From Ancylostoma caninum (taxonomy: Eukaryota > Nematoda > Chromadorea > Rhabditida > Ancylostomatidae): a stretch of DNA of 64,000 bases. The notes below the pieces were generated by a model, which saw only the letters and a list, made by a program, of their open reading frames with translations, had not been told where the DNA came from and searched no databases. Position numbers and translations under genes: made by a program. The stretch is taken from contig JBAJFG010000287.1 of NCBI GenBank assembly GCA_037903475.1, positions 1 to 64,000 on the forward strand, written 5' to 3'. Shown here piece after piece: positions 25,188 through 37,145 of this stretch; position 1 is the first letter of the stretch, and every line of letters begins with the position of its first letter.

Positions 25188-28100
25188 CTAGACATCCATA
25201 TTATCACTCATTATCATTAAGATCAGTGAACTCCATCCATTGAAAGGATGCGACCCTCTTCCTTGGCCTGACTTGTCATCGTAATTCTCCCAAATGTATC
25301 CAGTACGGTTGAACTCCTGAAAATTGGTCGATGTTGCACATGGTTCACAACAGTATATAACTGAAAAGCTGTATCGCTCAGCGCGATGGCAATAAAACCG
25401 TTTATAATAGAAACGTTCGTTCAACGTGCGTGAGCCAACGTGATGAAATATAGGTACAAAGAATTTTCGTTTAGGGTGTACATGCCGCGATGACTCGCAT
25501 CCATGAAAAATCCTCCGCACCTGACGCACGATTGATGCGCATGCTAGCAACGGGGAAATATTGGGAGGTCGGTCGAGTGTTATGTGAGCGCGTAAATGGA
25601 CAAGCGAATAGTATATTCATATCAAAGTAAAGCTGATTAGTGTTGTTGATTCTATTGAAAGGAACCGATACATATATTCGACTAATCGAAAAATAATTAG
25701 CCTTACAACACTTCCTCTTCCCTGAAAATATTGCTACCCCCCCCCCCCCATTGCCAAAAAAACCCCCAGAGTTCAACTGAGTTGGACGGACCTAGTAGAA
25801 AGTATGAATCTAATCTAAAGTAGCGAAGGTGGAGAAAGAAACTAAGACGCTGGAGCATGCCTCACACCTTCGTAAAGCATACCGAGTCAATTACGTCCTC
25901 ATGACATGCTTGAGAATCATTACTTGTGACCCCTATGATGAGTGTGGCCAAGCCCAGACCTGTCTACTTTGCTTCATGTCGTCTTCTAATACAAATAAAG
26001 AACCACTGCACTGTTGAGTGCATGCTGAAAATTAGCTAACATTTGCAAGCGCTTCTGTGTTGTAACCTAAATAGGTAGCGAGATGGCTGATAATAAAATA
26101 TGTAAACGGTTTCTATTTCATAGGTTCCGAACCAAACAGATTTCATTCGGAAGGTGAATGTACCCGCAAGCAGTGTGATCAACTTTTCCGTAAGCAGCAA
26201 AACTTCCAAGAAGCCAGAAAAAAAAAGAGGAAACAAACCTTAGCCATGTTTGTCACCAAGTTTTTCTTCAGCGCTGCAAACGCATCCTGAGCCTTACTCT
26301 GATAGGGTCCTGTGAGAGAACCATAGTGCTTCAATGCGGAAAGTACCATGTAATTGGCGTTTATCCATATATAGCTGAAAACGCACACAGTAGAACAACA
26401 ATAAGATAAACATGAGAATTCTTCAAAAAAAAATGAAAGAACATCACACAACGCACCCTCTCCAGTAAGGAGGATCATGCTCTGTATTCCTAGAGGAGTA
26501 GTAGGGAGATTTTCGTGATAAAGAACGAAGCCCATAGTTTGTCCATAACAGCTGAAATGATCTAGGTAAACCCTCACACGTTCGTCACAAATGTGTAGTA
26601 GGATTATGATCTCCCCTACCGCACACAAAATCGTCAATTTCGCAAACCTCGGGGTCGACTAGTTTGTCAAGCGTGTGGCCCAGCTGCTCAGCCTCGTGAG
26701 GTATAAGCCGGAGCATTAGTGGGAAAAGACTGTTGTAGCCAAACACATCCTCTACGAAACTCAAACGGGGTTTGTTGACCACGGATCTTAACATTCACAG
26801 CTGTAGAATACTTTGCTGCGCGAACGATTTAACAGTGATTTCAGAATCAAATTTTAAAATAATCCAGTACGCAAGTTAACTGTTGGAAGGTGTGTATGAT
26901 GTTTAATAAAAGTTAACCAGTTAACAAAGTAATACTTGCCTCTCAACGACATATTGCCCTGGTGCTCCTTTTACTGGCTTTTTAATAAGTCTGACCTTGT
27001 CGCTGTGCAAACCATAATCAAAGAAAGCCTGAAATTAGTCTTTTTTTCGTATCATGGTAAATGCGATGTCTATTAATCATTTTCCTGGGTAGGATTTCTC
27101 ATAAATGACAACGACTACGAAATTATAGAATACTGCTAATGCTCACTTTGCTGCTTGCACTCCAGTGAAGGTTCACAAGGTCTCCAAAATCTGCCAGTGC
27201 AGATGCTTCCTGTGTGTATTTGTTCTTGTTCTTGTCCTCCTCATACAGATGCGCCAGTCGATTCATCACACGACTACCAAGGGCCATCCAACATCGAAGA
27301 TCGAGATGATACTCCTGAAAAAAGAAACCTGAACGATAGAGGGAAAAGAAACTCAGAAAAAAATTCTATATAGTTCTTCAAAAAAAAAGTTCTGCATAGT
27401 TCTACGAAATAGTACTTGATTTACACAATAGTTTACTCAATAGTCAATAATCTTTGGCTTAGTATTCTACTGAGACAGTTGCAGAGATGTTGATGTTATA
27501 TAACTTAAAAACTGACTCAAATAAATTCCTGTGTGGAACAGAATTTCCACATCTTTGGTGTGGAAATTCTGTAGCACACAGGCTGTTAGACTCCATGGTT
27601 GAAAAGTAACTCTAGCTGTACACTGTCCGACGCATCAGCGGAAAACCACGAGTGACACACGCACCAATAATTTTTATCGTAATTTTGATGCCCAACCTCA
27701 CCTCCTTCGAGGGATGACTAGCTCTAGGATAGTCATCGAGTCCTGATGCTAGAGTCTTTGGATTCAGTTCCTGCACCGTAGTGGCATTTCTTCCACGCCA
27801 TCTGAAAATTGTATAAAATGAGGAAACTTCTACAGACCCGTGATATGGCTGCTTGTGCGTCACTTAATTGGGTCATGAAACCATTGTTTTGATGCGCCAA
27901 ATCCGCGAAAACTTTCTGCTCTAGTGCTACTGTAGCAACATTCTTAATGCTCTAGCGTGTTTAAGTTTTTTTTTATGTGAAGAAACATACCGGAACGTCC
28001 TCTTCTTTTTGCCGGCCTGACTTCTTTGTAGCCATTTGTACCACTTCTCGAGTCTTGGATACATACTAGCCAAAATCGGGCCATGCTTTGCTAGTAACTG

Positions 28101-31100
28101 GAAAACAAGGAAATATATCCGAATGACCTTTTGCTAGATATTCAAGCTGATTTCGTTAACTTATATGGACTTTCAGGCAAACGTCACAAAGCAAAGACAT
28201 CAAATTTCTAGTAACGCCGTACAGCACTGACAGCGGGTGAAGTTATTGTCCTGATAGCTAACTCTCAAAGGCTGTAACTGTTTATGAACAAATTGTTATA
28301 CGACCGAAACAAAACTCGTATTTATTTTATTGGTTTGTTTTCATTTCTTCTTTTTAGAGCACCATCGAGTACCGCCAAAATAAGAATTTATGTTTGCTTA
28401 ATAGTTTTCTTTACCTGGAATATATTCGTTCCCATTGAACAAGGCCTTTTCAGAAGTTGCAGTTCAGCGACGCAAGGTACATATAGCAAATAAATGGTAA
28501 GAACGCAGTGGATACAGATCAACACTCACCTTTTCATCGTCAAGCATTTGGTCAACAACGTAGAAGATACTGGGTGGGTTAGCAACATTTGTTCGCTGGA
28601 CGATGAATTCCGAAGGGACCTGCATTAGACACCGTAACGCATTCAGCATCAAATTTTAATGAAAAGTATACAAATACCCTTGCTTCTGCCTCCACTCCCA
28701 GGATCATCTCACGTGGAATCCAGCCATTTTCGCTCATCGTATTCAACCAGGAGACGATAATCTAAGAGAACATGGATTACAAACAGTCAATTCATTGCAA
28801 TGAATAGTGATGAGTATGACCTCCAAACTTAATTCTGGATCAAACGTTCGAATCAAAATATTGTGAAATCCTTCATCCCACAAAAATCCTCTTGGAAAGA
28901 AGGAGCGCGATGGCACGGCAGACAACAACTCATGCGGACCGTATGGTACCGTCATGGGAGCTCCAGGCATCTGGACCTAAACATGCCAGGGTAGCCTTCA
29001 AACAGGATTTCTAATAATAAGAAAAAGCCAACTTGGTTGAAGCCATGCCAATATCCGATGCCGCCCAGCATGTTCGACAGAGCCACTTTTGCCATTCGCC
29101 GTTCGATGACAGAAAAGTTCTGGAAACAGGTACTTGCTAGTAAGAGTGTGACTCGCATGTACTAACCATATGCAATAAAATACTGCACTGTATTTTAACC
29201 TAGCAATGCTCAAAGTGGAAAAGAAGGATAGAAGGATTATCTTCCAAGGTCCTCCCACATTTGCTCGTTTTAGAGCCCTTCATTAGTCCGTAAGACTAAC
29301 CAGCTCGACTTGAGAATGGGTATGGGTAACTATGGAGAGGAGCGCGATCCCAACGGGTTTTCACAACCACGACCAATTTTAATTGAACTGTTGCTTTCTG
29401 CCAGAAAAAAAAGCTAGAGCACCTCAGGTGTGCAAAGTCAAGAACACATAGCTGATAATAGGTTATTTACAGGAATACCACGTTTCTACACGATTTTACA
29501 TCTCAAAAATGTCACTAAGCGGAATTGTCGCGAAACATCACGCATACATGATGCTTTGATCATGTACTCTATACATGATAAAGGGTAAGAAGGAGGTGGA
29601 GAAAAGGAACATATTAAATTAACATCGAATATTTAAGGTGAGCAGCTGATGCTGAGTGCTTGCTGCTCATTGGCTACTATGTGATGGTACACTCAATTCG
29701 CATTTCACACTCAGATGCTTAACTTTTGCTCCTTCCGAATCATGCTATAATGGGAGAATGTACCTGAGATAAGAGGGCCCAAAGTATGAGTAAGGCTTCC
29801 TGAACACAGCTGAAATCGGATAACAAAAAGTGGAAGTACCTTGTCTTTCAGATTGAAGCTGTCTTCGAAATGAGTGTTGAAGTCTTGCTCTCTTCTCATG
29901 AGTTCCTTCTCGAATTCCGCACCTACTTTAGCACCATGGTGATTCGTGCTGAAATTCTGAAGAGTGAACAATTCTAAAGGTTGAACATTTAATCGGAACG
30001 AGAAACAAAATGACTATACTATAATGGCATGAAAGATCCGAACTCCTTGAACGCATACTTCTTTCTCGCTTTAGAAATTGGATTGAAGTCCGTGAGCGTA
30101 CAGCTGCTTCATCACGTTGACAATAATTTGATTATCAAAAACTGCGGAAGGCCCTCGGCCCCTTCATACAGGTAGTGTCAATCACGATTGCACCTCTCCG
30201 CGACCTGAAGCGCCGCAGCATCTACGCGGCGCGGGCGAAGGAACACCAGATAGCCGCAGCGCTCAGCCTCACCAGTGGAAGTCCCAGTTACAGCAAAAAA
30301 AAATCATGGAACACCGGAATACCACTATGTAAGTTATTCACCTCATACGGAATTTACAACCCAGATGTTTTCTTTCGGTGATTTATGATCATGATCACAG
30401 GAGGATGGATTACACTGTGACATTACCACTTTTAAATGTAGCATACATACCTGAAAGCTATTTGCACTTCGGCAGCCGCCCAGAAATTGAGCTGTACAGC
30501 AACAAATCGACCCTCGTTGAAAGGTTTTTCTTGTTCTAACTGGTAGACGAGACCGCGATCTGATTCCAATGCACGCTGAATGAGTGTACAACGGAAATTG
30601 AGAAAATACAGAAGAAGACGAAGAATCAACTTGATTTTGGAACTTCCAAACAAAACACTCACATACCGTGTTCATCAAGATGAGGTCATTCAAGCGATCG
30701 AGTGGTTGCTGATCGTCCCATACAAGAGTAGTATGTAGCACTTGTTTCTCATTTTTGACACTAACTCCCAGCCGGATATCGCCCAAAAGCTCCGTTCTTC
30801 CAGAAAAGATATCACGTAGATGGCGTCCTATGCGAAATTTGGACTGTCGGTCCTGGAATAATGAGAAAACACTGGGGTAGGGAACTTTCTGACCAAGGCA
30901 ACATCAAGCAAGGACGACGTTGACGATGAGTCACAATGCAGGATAGTCTGAAGAGCCAAGTAGCTGTACGCATGAGCAAAACATAAAAGGAGGTGAAAAC
31001 AAAGGAGGTGAAAGAAGAAGTTTTGGGTGGATCAAATTAACATACAAGAATGACATTGACGAGATAAATGGCAGAAAACAAGTGAATTGTATTTTCCCCT

Positions 31101-34100
31101 AACAGGACAAAGAAAAGCCTTTCGCATTTCCAATATGGAATGCCTATTAAAGATAGCAAACTCTGTCTTCAGCGGAAATCGTTCTGATTTTCTTAAATTT
31201 TTCACCCATTCAAATCGCTGTGAGTAGATGATGATAATGCTATCTAAACATTCTTGTGATGAAGTGCACAATACACTGTAGATAAGTCTTTTTTCTCCAT
31301 GCTTTTTGCTACATAATATATGTTCGCAATCGATTTTACGGACGAAAATGCTCAAAGAGAACGCAGTACAAGTGATTGTTGAAATGCAGCACCCAGCCAC
31401 TAAGACATTCGCTTCTCAATTGAAATGCTCCTAAAAATCTGTGTTGAGGGGTCGCACTGTTGCCATTCTTTTATAACATAACAAATAACTACGAAGATAT
31501 GAGGCTACGTAAAATCTGACTTTATAAAGCGGAACTCAGAAGCGAAATTGAAGCGAAATCTATAAGAACAATAACTAGCTCACCTGAGCGGCTAAATATA
31601 GAATAATTGTATATCTCGTCTTCAGATCCGCATTTATCTTTGCTGTCCATGATTCGCCATGATTTATCCAATCAAAGCTCAATGTTCCGTAATTTTCGGT
31701 GATGTTTTGACGGCCGAAAGTGCGACCGTCAGCAGAATACCATCCGTAACCTCGGAGACCATCTCCTAAACTCTTCAAATATGTCCTTCCCATGGCATCT
31801 CGTTCATAGTGAAAATAAAGATCTCACCTTGATCACACCAGTGCCTCATATGAGGCTTCTGTAGAATATCTGGTTGTTCGTACCACATTACTCCAAAGAG
31901 CGGTGATCGAGGATCCCTTGTGCGTAGACCGAAATATGTATGAGCGCGATATGATCCCCATTTCTTCTATAAATGGTTCGAAAAAGTTTTCTCCATATGA
32001 AAAGGATACTCCGGTGATCCAGAACAAAATGTATGACGAAATATGAAGTTTATATAGCTAGTCTCGAATCCGCATTCAATATGTACCACAGCACTCTCTG
32101 TGAGGTGTTATATGTATACTCAGACAATTGCAGGGAGCGGCCCGCGCGCCTCATGGGCCGTGCGGCCGGGAAGCGGCCCTAATTTTATGTGCCGCCGCCC
32201 GGCCGCGAGCTACCCACGCCGTTAGCGGCCGAGCGGCGGCCCTTAGCTTCCCGCCAAGCCAGCCGCGCGACTATAAAAATTGTGCATTATCACGTTAAAC
32301 GCTTCCGTTACGGGAAATCGCGCTAGAAATGACAGTCTTATTCTTCGTCATCGAGTTTTTTCTATTTTTCTTTGTCATTGATGAATTGTATTGACCATTT
32401 TGTTTCTGTAAAGTTCGAACACTTCAGAATTCAATATGTTGGAATATTTTCGAAATGTTCTACATAAGTTACGATCCAGGGGATATTACAAGAATTTCAG
32501 ATGTCGTCCGATTTTGTCGAGCTTTCTTCTCTTTCACCATTTAATTCTGCAGATGGATGATGTTGACTAGATGCAGACTGAGGAAATGAAAGGAAGATCC
32601 GATTCACATTCAGCGACTAAACTTATTGATGGAGTATTGAATGTGAGTAGTAATGAGAATTCAAAGGATAAAATCTGTCGCAAACTAAATGTGAGTGCTT
32701 CCAATGTGCCTTTACTTGCTTGTATTATTCTGTTGCTTAGATGGTGTTATTAATCACTGTTTCTTGTAAATCTTCAGGTGACACAGCCGTAAATATGATA
32801 ACTAACTTCACTTTTACAACCATGGTGTGGCTCTAACGCTCAAACTCTGCTACAGGAAGAAGACAAGTGGAACAGAGCTCGGCCATGGACGCATCTACTT
32901 CCTTAATTGGTTTTTTATATGCTGGATCCATTTATGCCATTGTCTTGTTTTTTTTTGTGTGTTTTAAGATTGCTCTTGAACAAACGATGCTTACTTTCTT
33001 GAAGTCGAAAATGTAAACCAGTGTACTGAAAGTTTGCTAGTTGTCAGCCTTACTGTTTGTTTTCCTATTGTAAGAGCACGGATTCGTTATTTCTTTCGAT
33101 TCATGAATTCCTTTAAAAAATATAGTTATATATGTGTGTTCGATTTTTGCTATAATAAACTATTGCACATTATAGAATTCGCTCGCAATAAATCAAGAAA
33201 GACAGAAAACTCGAAGGACGGATGCATTTACGAGCGCGAATCGATCGATTTGATCACCATACAGGCCGGGCGGCGGCCTAGTAACGGCCGGCCCGCGCTC
33301 GTTTAGCGGCCGGGCGGCGGTGGCGGCGATAGCCCGGCCGCTAGTGGGTGCGCGGGCCGGCCGCTGCAATTGTCTGAGTACGATAAGCATCGATGGAAAA
33401 GCATTTCTGGCAGATTCGTGAAGTACGAGATGCGCCGCTCGCGCTAAAATCGCCACCGTAATAGTATATCACAGAGTCTTCTGAATAATTTTTCTTCCTA
33501 TTTGACGTCAGCGTTGAGCGTTGACGTCAAATAAGAAGAAAAATTATTTAGAAGACTCTGTGATATGAAGGGCGCGTGTGGCGCAGTGGTAAGAGGGTCG
33601 CTGCGCACGCACGTGATCGATGGTTCGATCCCGCCCGAGGCCAACCAAGCCTTCCATCCCTCCGGGGTCGGTAAATTGGTACCAGAGGAGTCTGGGAGGA
33701 TGAAGCACTGACTTGGTACATCGGGTGCCCCCCGCAAGTCATTGTACAGGGCACATACGCATTCAACGCCTCTACGATGCTCAGATGAAGTCGAATGCGT
33801 GGCGCATCCCTCGTGACGGGATTGATTAACGCCGACCACTTTATCCTTTTATTATCCTTTATTTGACGTCAGCTATCAAGAAAATTAACTAACTATCAAG
33901 AAAACCCTATGACGTTCTATCAAGAAAATTAACTAACTATTCAGAAAACCCTATGACTTGAGACGACGGCAGCGCAAGCGGCGCGGGCGCGTTGCGTGCT
34001 TTTCGAGTCCGCGAAAAACGCGCTTTCATCGACGATCATCATCACGATCGTGCACGACATGATGGCGCCTTGATCAAAGTGACCGAGTTAGACTTCCGAG

Positions 34101-34776
34101 ATATACTAGACCAAAATAATCACCGAAACTGTTCCAAACTAGTCACCTGACAGGGAATCATAAACACAGAAAATTAGCATAAGTTTGGATGGTCGAACAA
34201 GATATTTCAGCAGAATATTCATCGAAGAGGAGTTTCATAGCTCCAGCAAGCCAGAATCGTGCCAAGTAACCCTTCCAGAGGGCATCCCACATGGGGAGAA
34301 CGGATTCGAGATCGCCGTCACGAGGCACAAATGGTTGCCCCCACTTGCCCAAATATCCTAGTCTTATTGTATGTGGGAGCAACACTGGGAGAGGAAAGAA
34401 CTACCAAGATACCCACCCTATTAAAACCATGAGAGAATGGTTAAACTGACCTAGTTTAACTCCTAATAACAGTCAAACTAGCTTACATTGTCGACTCCAA
34501 TTCCCGTAATGCGCGGAAGAAGTCTGGGTAGTGGACGAGTGCTGAAGAATTCCGCGTAGGTAAGATATGAAATAACCGCAATAACTGCACTGATGAAGAC
34601 AAGCGTAGTCCAGCTCAAACCTCCCTGAAAATACAATGGATTACAAAAGTCGCCCTGATGAATCACATGTGTAATACTACACTGATGAATAACAATGTAA
34701 AAAAGAACCACACCCTTTTGTTGGTTGCCTTTTGATGTGACGAGGACGAATCCTTTGGTTTTTTTCCAGATGCCAT
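25188..34776 (-). CDS. mogs-1: Mannosyl-oligosaccharide glucosidase (alpha-glucosidase I, GH63), ER membrane
   Basis: Nineteen exons join in phase to 784 codons plus stop: 34714-34776, 34487-34624, 31828-31966, 31584-31798, 30667-30852, 30451-30575, 29840-29948, 29033-29119, 28821-28976, 28678-28761, 28530-28619, 27991-28097, 27702-27801, 27147-27314, 26940-27028, 26648-26786, 26457-26551, 26239-26374, 25188-25316. A short Lys/Ser-rich cytosolic tail (1-21) is followed by one TM anchor (about 24-44), as in type II ER proteins. GH63 landmarks are [19 protein letters not shown] (70-88), [17 protein letters not shown] (about 380-396), EYHLDLRCW (534-542), [13 protein letters not shown] and GYIWENYDD near the end. 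In yeast the Glu and Asp of the equivalent E-x-H-L-D motif are catalytic (E580/D584 from memory). It removes the outermost glucose from N-glycans. Intron 15 has a GC donor. Introns hold several repeats. Human MOGS is 837 residues. Confidence 0.96.
32119..33378. mobile_element. 1.26-kb TIR element with GC-rich ends in MOGS intron 2
   Basis: Left end CTCAGACAATTGCAG and right end CTGCAATTGTCTGAG are perfect 15-bp inverted repeats flanked by TA (32117-32118 and 33379-33380). Just inside, both ends are very GC-rich and full of GCGGCCGGGCGGCGG-like blocks (32130-32270 and 33262-33362), partly inverted copies; the roughly 1 kb between is AT-rich. No transposase ORF is visible. The TA duplication suggests Tc1/mariner-type movement. 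Confidence 0.8.
33466..33566. repeat. 101-bp near-perfect palindrome (foldback)
   Basis: ATATCACAGAGTCTTCT at the left is mirrored by AGAAGACTCTGTGATAT at the right, and the complementarity runs inward through the AATTATT blocks to GACGTCA and TGACGTC around a loop of about 11 bases. Arms are about 45 bp with few mismatches. The sequence would form a long hairpin when single-stranded or transcribed. It is immediately next to the SINE at 33571. Confidence 0.85.
33571..33860 (+). mobile_element. tRNA-derived SINE
   Basis: The head has a pol III A box TGGCGCAGTGGT (33579-33590) and a B box GGTTCGATCCC (33622-33632) at tRNA-like spacing, without a foldable anticodon arm, so it is tRNA-derived rather than a tRNA gene. 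A body of about 200 bp follows and the element ends in repeated TTATCCTTTT. A diverged copy with the same body lies at 52608-52872, which shows it is a repeat family. It is inside MOGS intron 2. Confidence 0.88.
33873..33960. repeat. 44-bp tandem duplication
   Basis: Two copies (33873-33916 and 33917-33960) start CTATCAAGAAAATTAACTAA and end CCCTATGAC; they differ at a few positions near the end. Each unit itself has two CTATCAAGAAAA-type halves. It lies just after the SINE, in MOGS intron 2. Confidence 0.85.
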
Positions 34777-35414
34777 TTCATATGATAAATAAAAGAGATG
34801 TACTCAGTCACTGCCTTCTGGAGAGTCGCTTCTGCAGTGCCTGAAAGTTTATTCGACATCAATGGAGATGCAGACAAGGGAAATGAGTGCTTACGCTGTG
34901 CACTTTTGAATTTAACGCCTGAAAGGACACAACGCGAAAGTGCAGCCAAATAGAGTTGAAATTCAAATTGTTCGAGAGGTTTCTGCGGAAGCAAAATACG
35001 CCCGCAACGGTTACCGTTCGTTGCAGCAGGTACTAGATAAAGTTCAGCCTTTGGGTAAACAGTAATTTGTGAACAACCCCAATTTGTCTTTAGAGCGCGT
35101 TTCTGATTGTTTTTTATTTGTGCTTTGTCAAGGTTTCCCTTCAATGTTGATGGTGGTTCTTCACTTTTACTCCTACCTACTTTTAGTGCTGAGAGAGTCA
35201 CAAGCTCGTTCAGTGATGCCTTCGCATTTCCGCGTTTTTTCTTTTTTGCTCCGCCATATCTCCTCACCATAAAAGCTGTTATTTTGTTTTTATTCCCAGA
35301 TGGAAACTTCCAATACTCATAAATTTGGTAGAATTTACTTCTGTGGTTACGAAATAATTCGAAACGGTGGATAATGCTCCCCCACAGTTGCTGGAAAACA
35401 TTAGAAATGACCAA
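34677..35414 (-). CDS. Unrecognised ORF upstream of and overlapping MOGS
   Basis: An open frame of 245 codons. The likely functional part begins at an internal methionine near 35270 (MVRRYGGAKKKKRG), giving a basic protein with a segment ITVYPKAELYLVPAATNGN and KPLEQFEFQLYLAALSRCVLSG. Near 34900-34847 there is a 54-base GTAAGC...TTTCAG segment which can be removed or kept without changing frame. The frame then runs through the first exon of MOGS in another phase. I do not recognise the family. Codon structure and length make it a probable gene, either the first cistron of a block with MOGS or an alternative 5' region; the true 5' end may include an exon beginning near 35390 after a TTTTCCAG. 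Confidence 0.5.
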   Translation of the reverse strand: MVISNVFQQLWGSIIHRFELFRNHRSKFYQIYEYWKFPSGNKNKITAFMVRRYGGAKKKKRGNAKASLNELVTLSALKVGRSKSEEPPSTLKGNLDKAQIKNNQKRALKTNWGCSQITVYPKAELYLVPAATNGNRCGRILLPQKPLEQFEFQLYLAALSRCVLSGVKFKSAQRKHSFPLSASPLMSNKLSGTAEATLQKAVTEYISFIYHMKWHLEKNQRIRPRHIKRQPTKGCGSFLHCYSSV

Positions 35415-36013
35415 CGTCGGACAGCATTTCGTTTAAAGGCAGCATCTTTCAAAATCCGCGACTCTGAGTTCAACCGCCAACAGTGACACACACTGTCAGC
35501 TCATCACAGATGTTCAATCAACACAAAGAATCACGACTTACATGCGAAAAAATCTAAATCGAAGTCGCATCGAACACAACTGCCTTGTGCGAACACAGCT
35601 ACCATGCTACAAGCGCGTGTGACTTGTTCGTTGCAGGACGTACGAATGTCAAACAGAGCGCGCTTAGTCGCACGGGAAAACACCCTGAAATCGTGAATTT
35701 CTCGTGAGCTTCGCGCTGTTTCACTGTTGGATATAAGTTCTAGGTTCCTCAAAACCCCAAGATTCAAAAAAATTTCAAACACAAAGATTTGTGTGGGCGC
35801 TGCCTTTGGAATAGCAATACTGAAGTATGTATGTACCCTCCCTGCTCGTCATAAGTGTGAGACGAGCACAAAGAATTATTATTCACCAACGGTGATACTC
35901 GAGGAATTATCGTGAACCAGACAACCTAATCTGAACCGGCCTATACGCCCAATCCATTTGCTCAGGGTCGGTATTCCCTAGCTAAGCGACGGGTGGAACC
36001 CATGAGCGCCCAC
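35415..36013. other. No gene recognised; contains a diverged repeat
   Basis: The part around 35690-35765 (AATTTCTCGTGAGCTTCGCG, then GCTGTTTC, then GTTCCTCAAAACCCCAAG) resembles 38740-38815 (GATTTCTCGCGTATTTCGCA, CACTGTTTC, GTTCCTGAAAACTCCAGG), so both belong to an old dispersed repeat. The rest may hold the promoter of the minus-strand gene block. Confidence 0.45.
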
Positions 36014-36929
36014 CTAGACAAACGTCCGGAATTTCCGTGGAGCCTGACCTACTAGTGGAGCCCAATTTTCGGAACTTCCGCGGACATGCTACGTCACACA
36101 TCTACGTTTGCGAAGTTCTGTGGAAGTTCCGAATGGAGACGCAGAGAAAAAGTAGCTTCGGGACCTCCACTTTTCGGCAGCTCCGAGGAGCTTGTTCAAC
36201 CTCCCGCGGAGCTACCTCGGGACCTACCACAGAAGGGTGTATACCTTTACTTGTGACTGTCAATTACGGGCGTTCTCAGACCCTAATTAGTGTGGTCGAG
36301 AAACTCGGCCAACGTAGAGGCGGTCTTGCCGTGCAGTGCAAATGGATCCATCTCAAAAGCGGTTGAATCACCATTGAAATCATCAAAGCACTACTTTTGT
36401 CTCTCATACAGTTCTCGATTACTTTGAATAACTTGTGGGAGGAGCTCAATTCCCAGGATATACCCTTTAGACAAGTACTGAACCACTACTAGTACTACCT
36501 GCACTATGCGCAGCTTACATTATACGACACGAAAAAACCTGATGCCGTAACTTCCATGACTACTAGCCCCTGCATACAGGTAGTGAGAAACAGAAAATGC
36601 GAAAAACCCAACCCTCAGGGTGATATGATGATGGTCAAGAGCATCGTTCTACCTCATCTTGCTCAGAAGCACCAAATAGAGACTAAGCTAAGGTTGTGAC
36701 CCGCATAAGTAATATCTTTATTCGAGTTCTAGTGGACTAGTTCTCCGCCAATGATGAGGCACTCGCAGACTCCTTGCTTACAGCTAGTGGTCAACTAGAG
36801 CCTCTTAGCAATTGACAGTCACAAGTAACGGCAGCCTTCGTCCACAGGGCCATTTTGGGAGCTACATATGGCCGCGTCACCTGCGGTAGGTGTCGAGATG
36901 GCTCGCGGGAGCTCCGAAAGTTTGTCTAC
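36014..36929. mobile_element. TIR element carrying CGGAAGTTCCG motifs, copy 1 (decayed)
   Basis: Left end CTAGACAAACGTCCGGAATT and right end (complement) GTAGACAAACTTTCGGAGCT are inverted repeats. Between 36025 and 36235 the block TTCGGAACTTCCGCGG and mutated versions occur several times in both orientations. The order of blocks in its first 200 bp matches, inverted, the last 200 bp of the element at 49290-50092, including a shared GACGCAGAGAAAAAGTAG stretch. No transposase is visible. Confidence 0.7.
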
Positions 36930-37145
36930 TGAGATAACTGGATAAAGCTAAACCTGGCAAGCCACACCCCCAAGAAATGGAGGGCAGACATTGCTGCAAG
37001 AGGAAGATTTGCTGCATTCCGTCTGTTAGGAGCAGCAAACCCCGTGTTTCGGCTGCGTTTTTTGCCCGATGAACTGTGGTGCAGTTCAACCTGCGTCCTG
37101 CCTGCTCCTTGCCACGTGGCGACACGCCCCCTAAGAGGTGTATAT

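Noticed and set aside
33573..33645. tRNA gene
   Set aside because: A and B boxes are present but no proper anticodon and acceptor stems fold, and the sequence continues into a 200-bp body found again at 52608; it is a SINE head.
34158..34385. A 75-codon minus-strand ORF (with [20 protein letters not shown]) in MOGS intron 2, considered as a MOGS exon
   Set aside because: Its frame cannot be joined in phase to exon 2 (34487-34624), while exon 2 joins directly and in phase to 31828-31966 with the conserved protein. It may be a chance ORF or an alternative exon.
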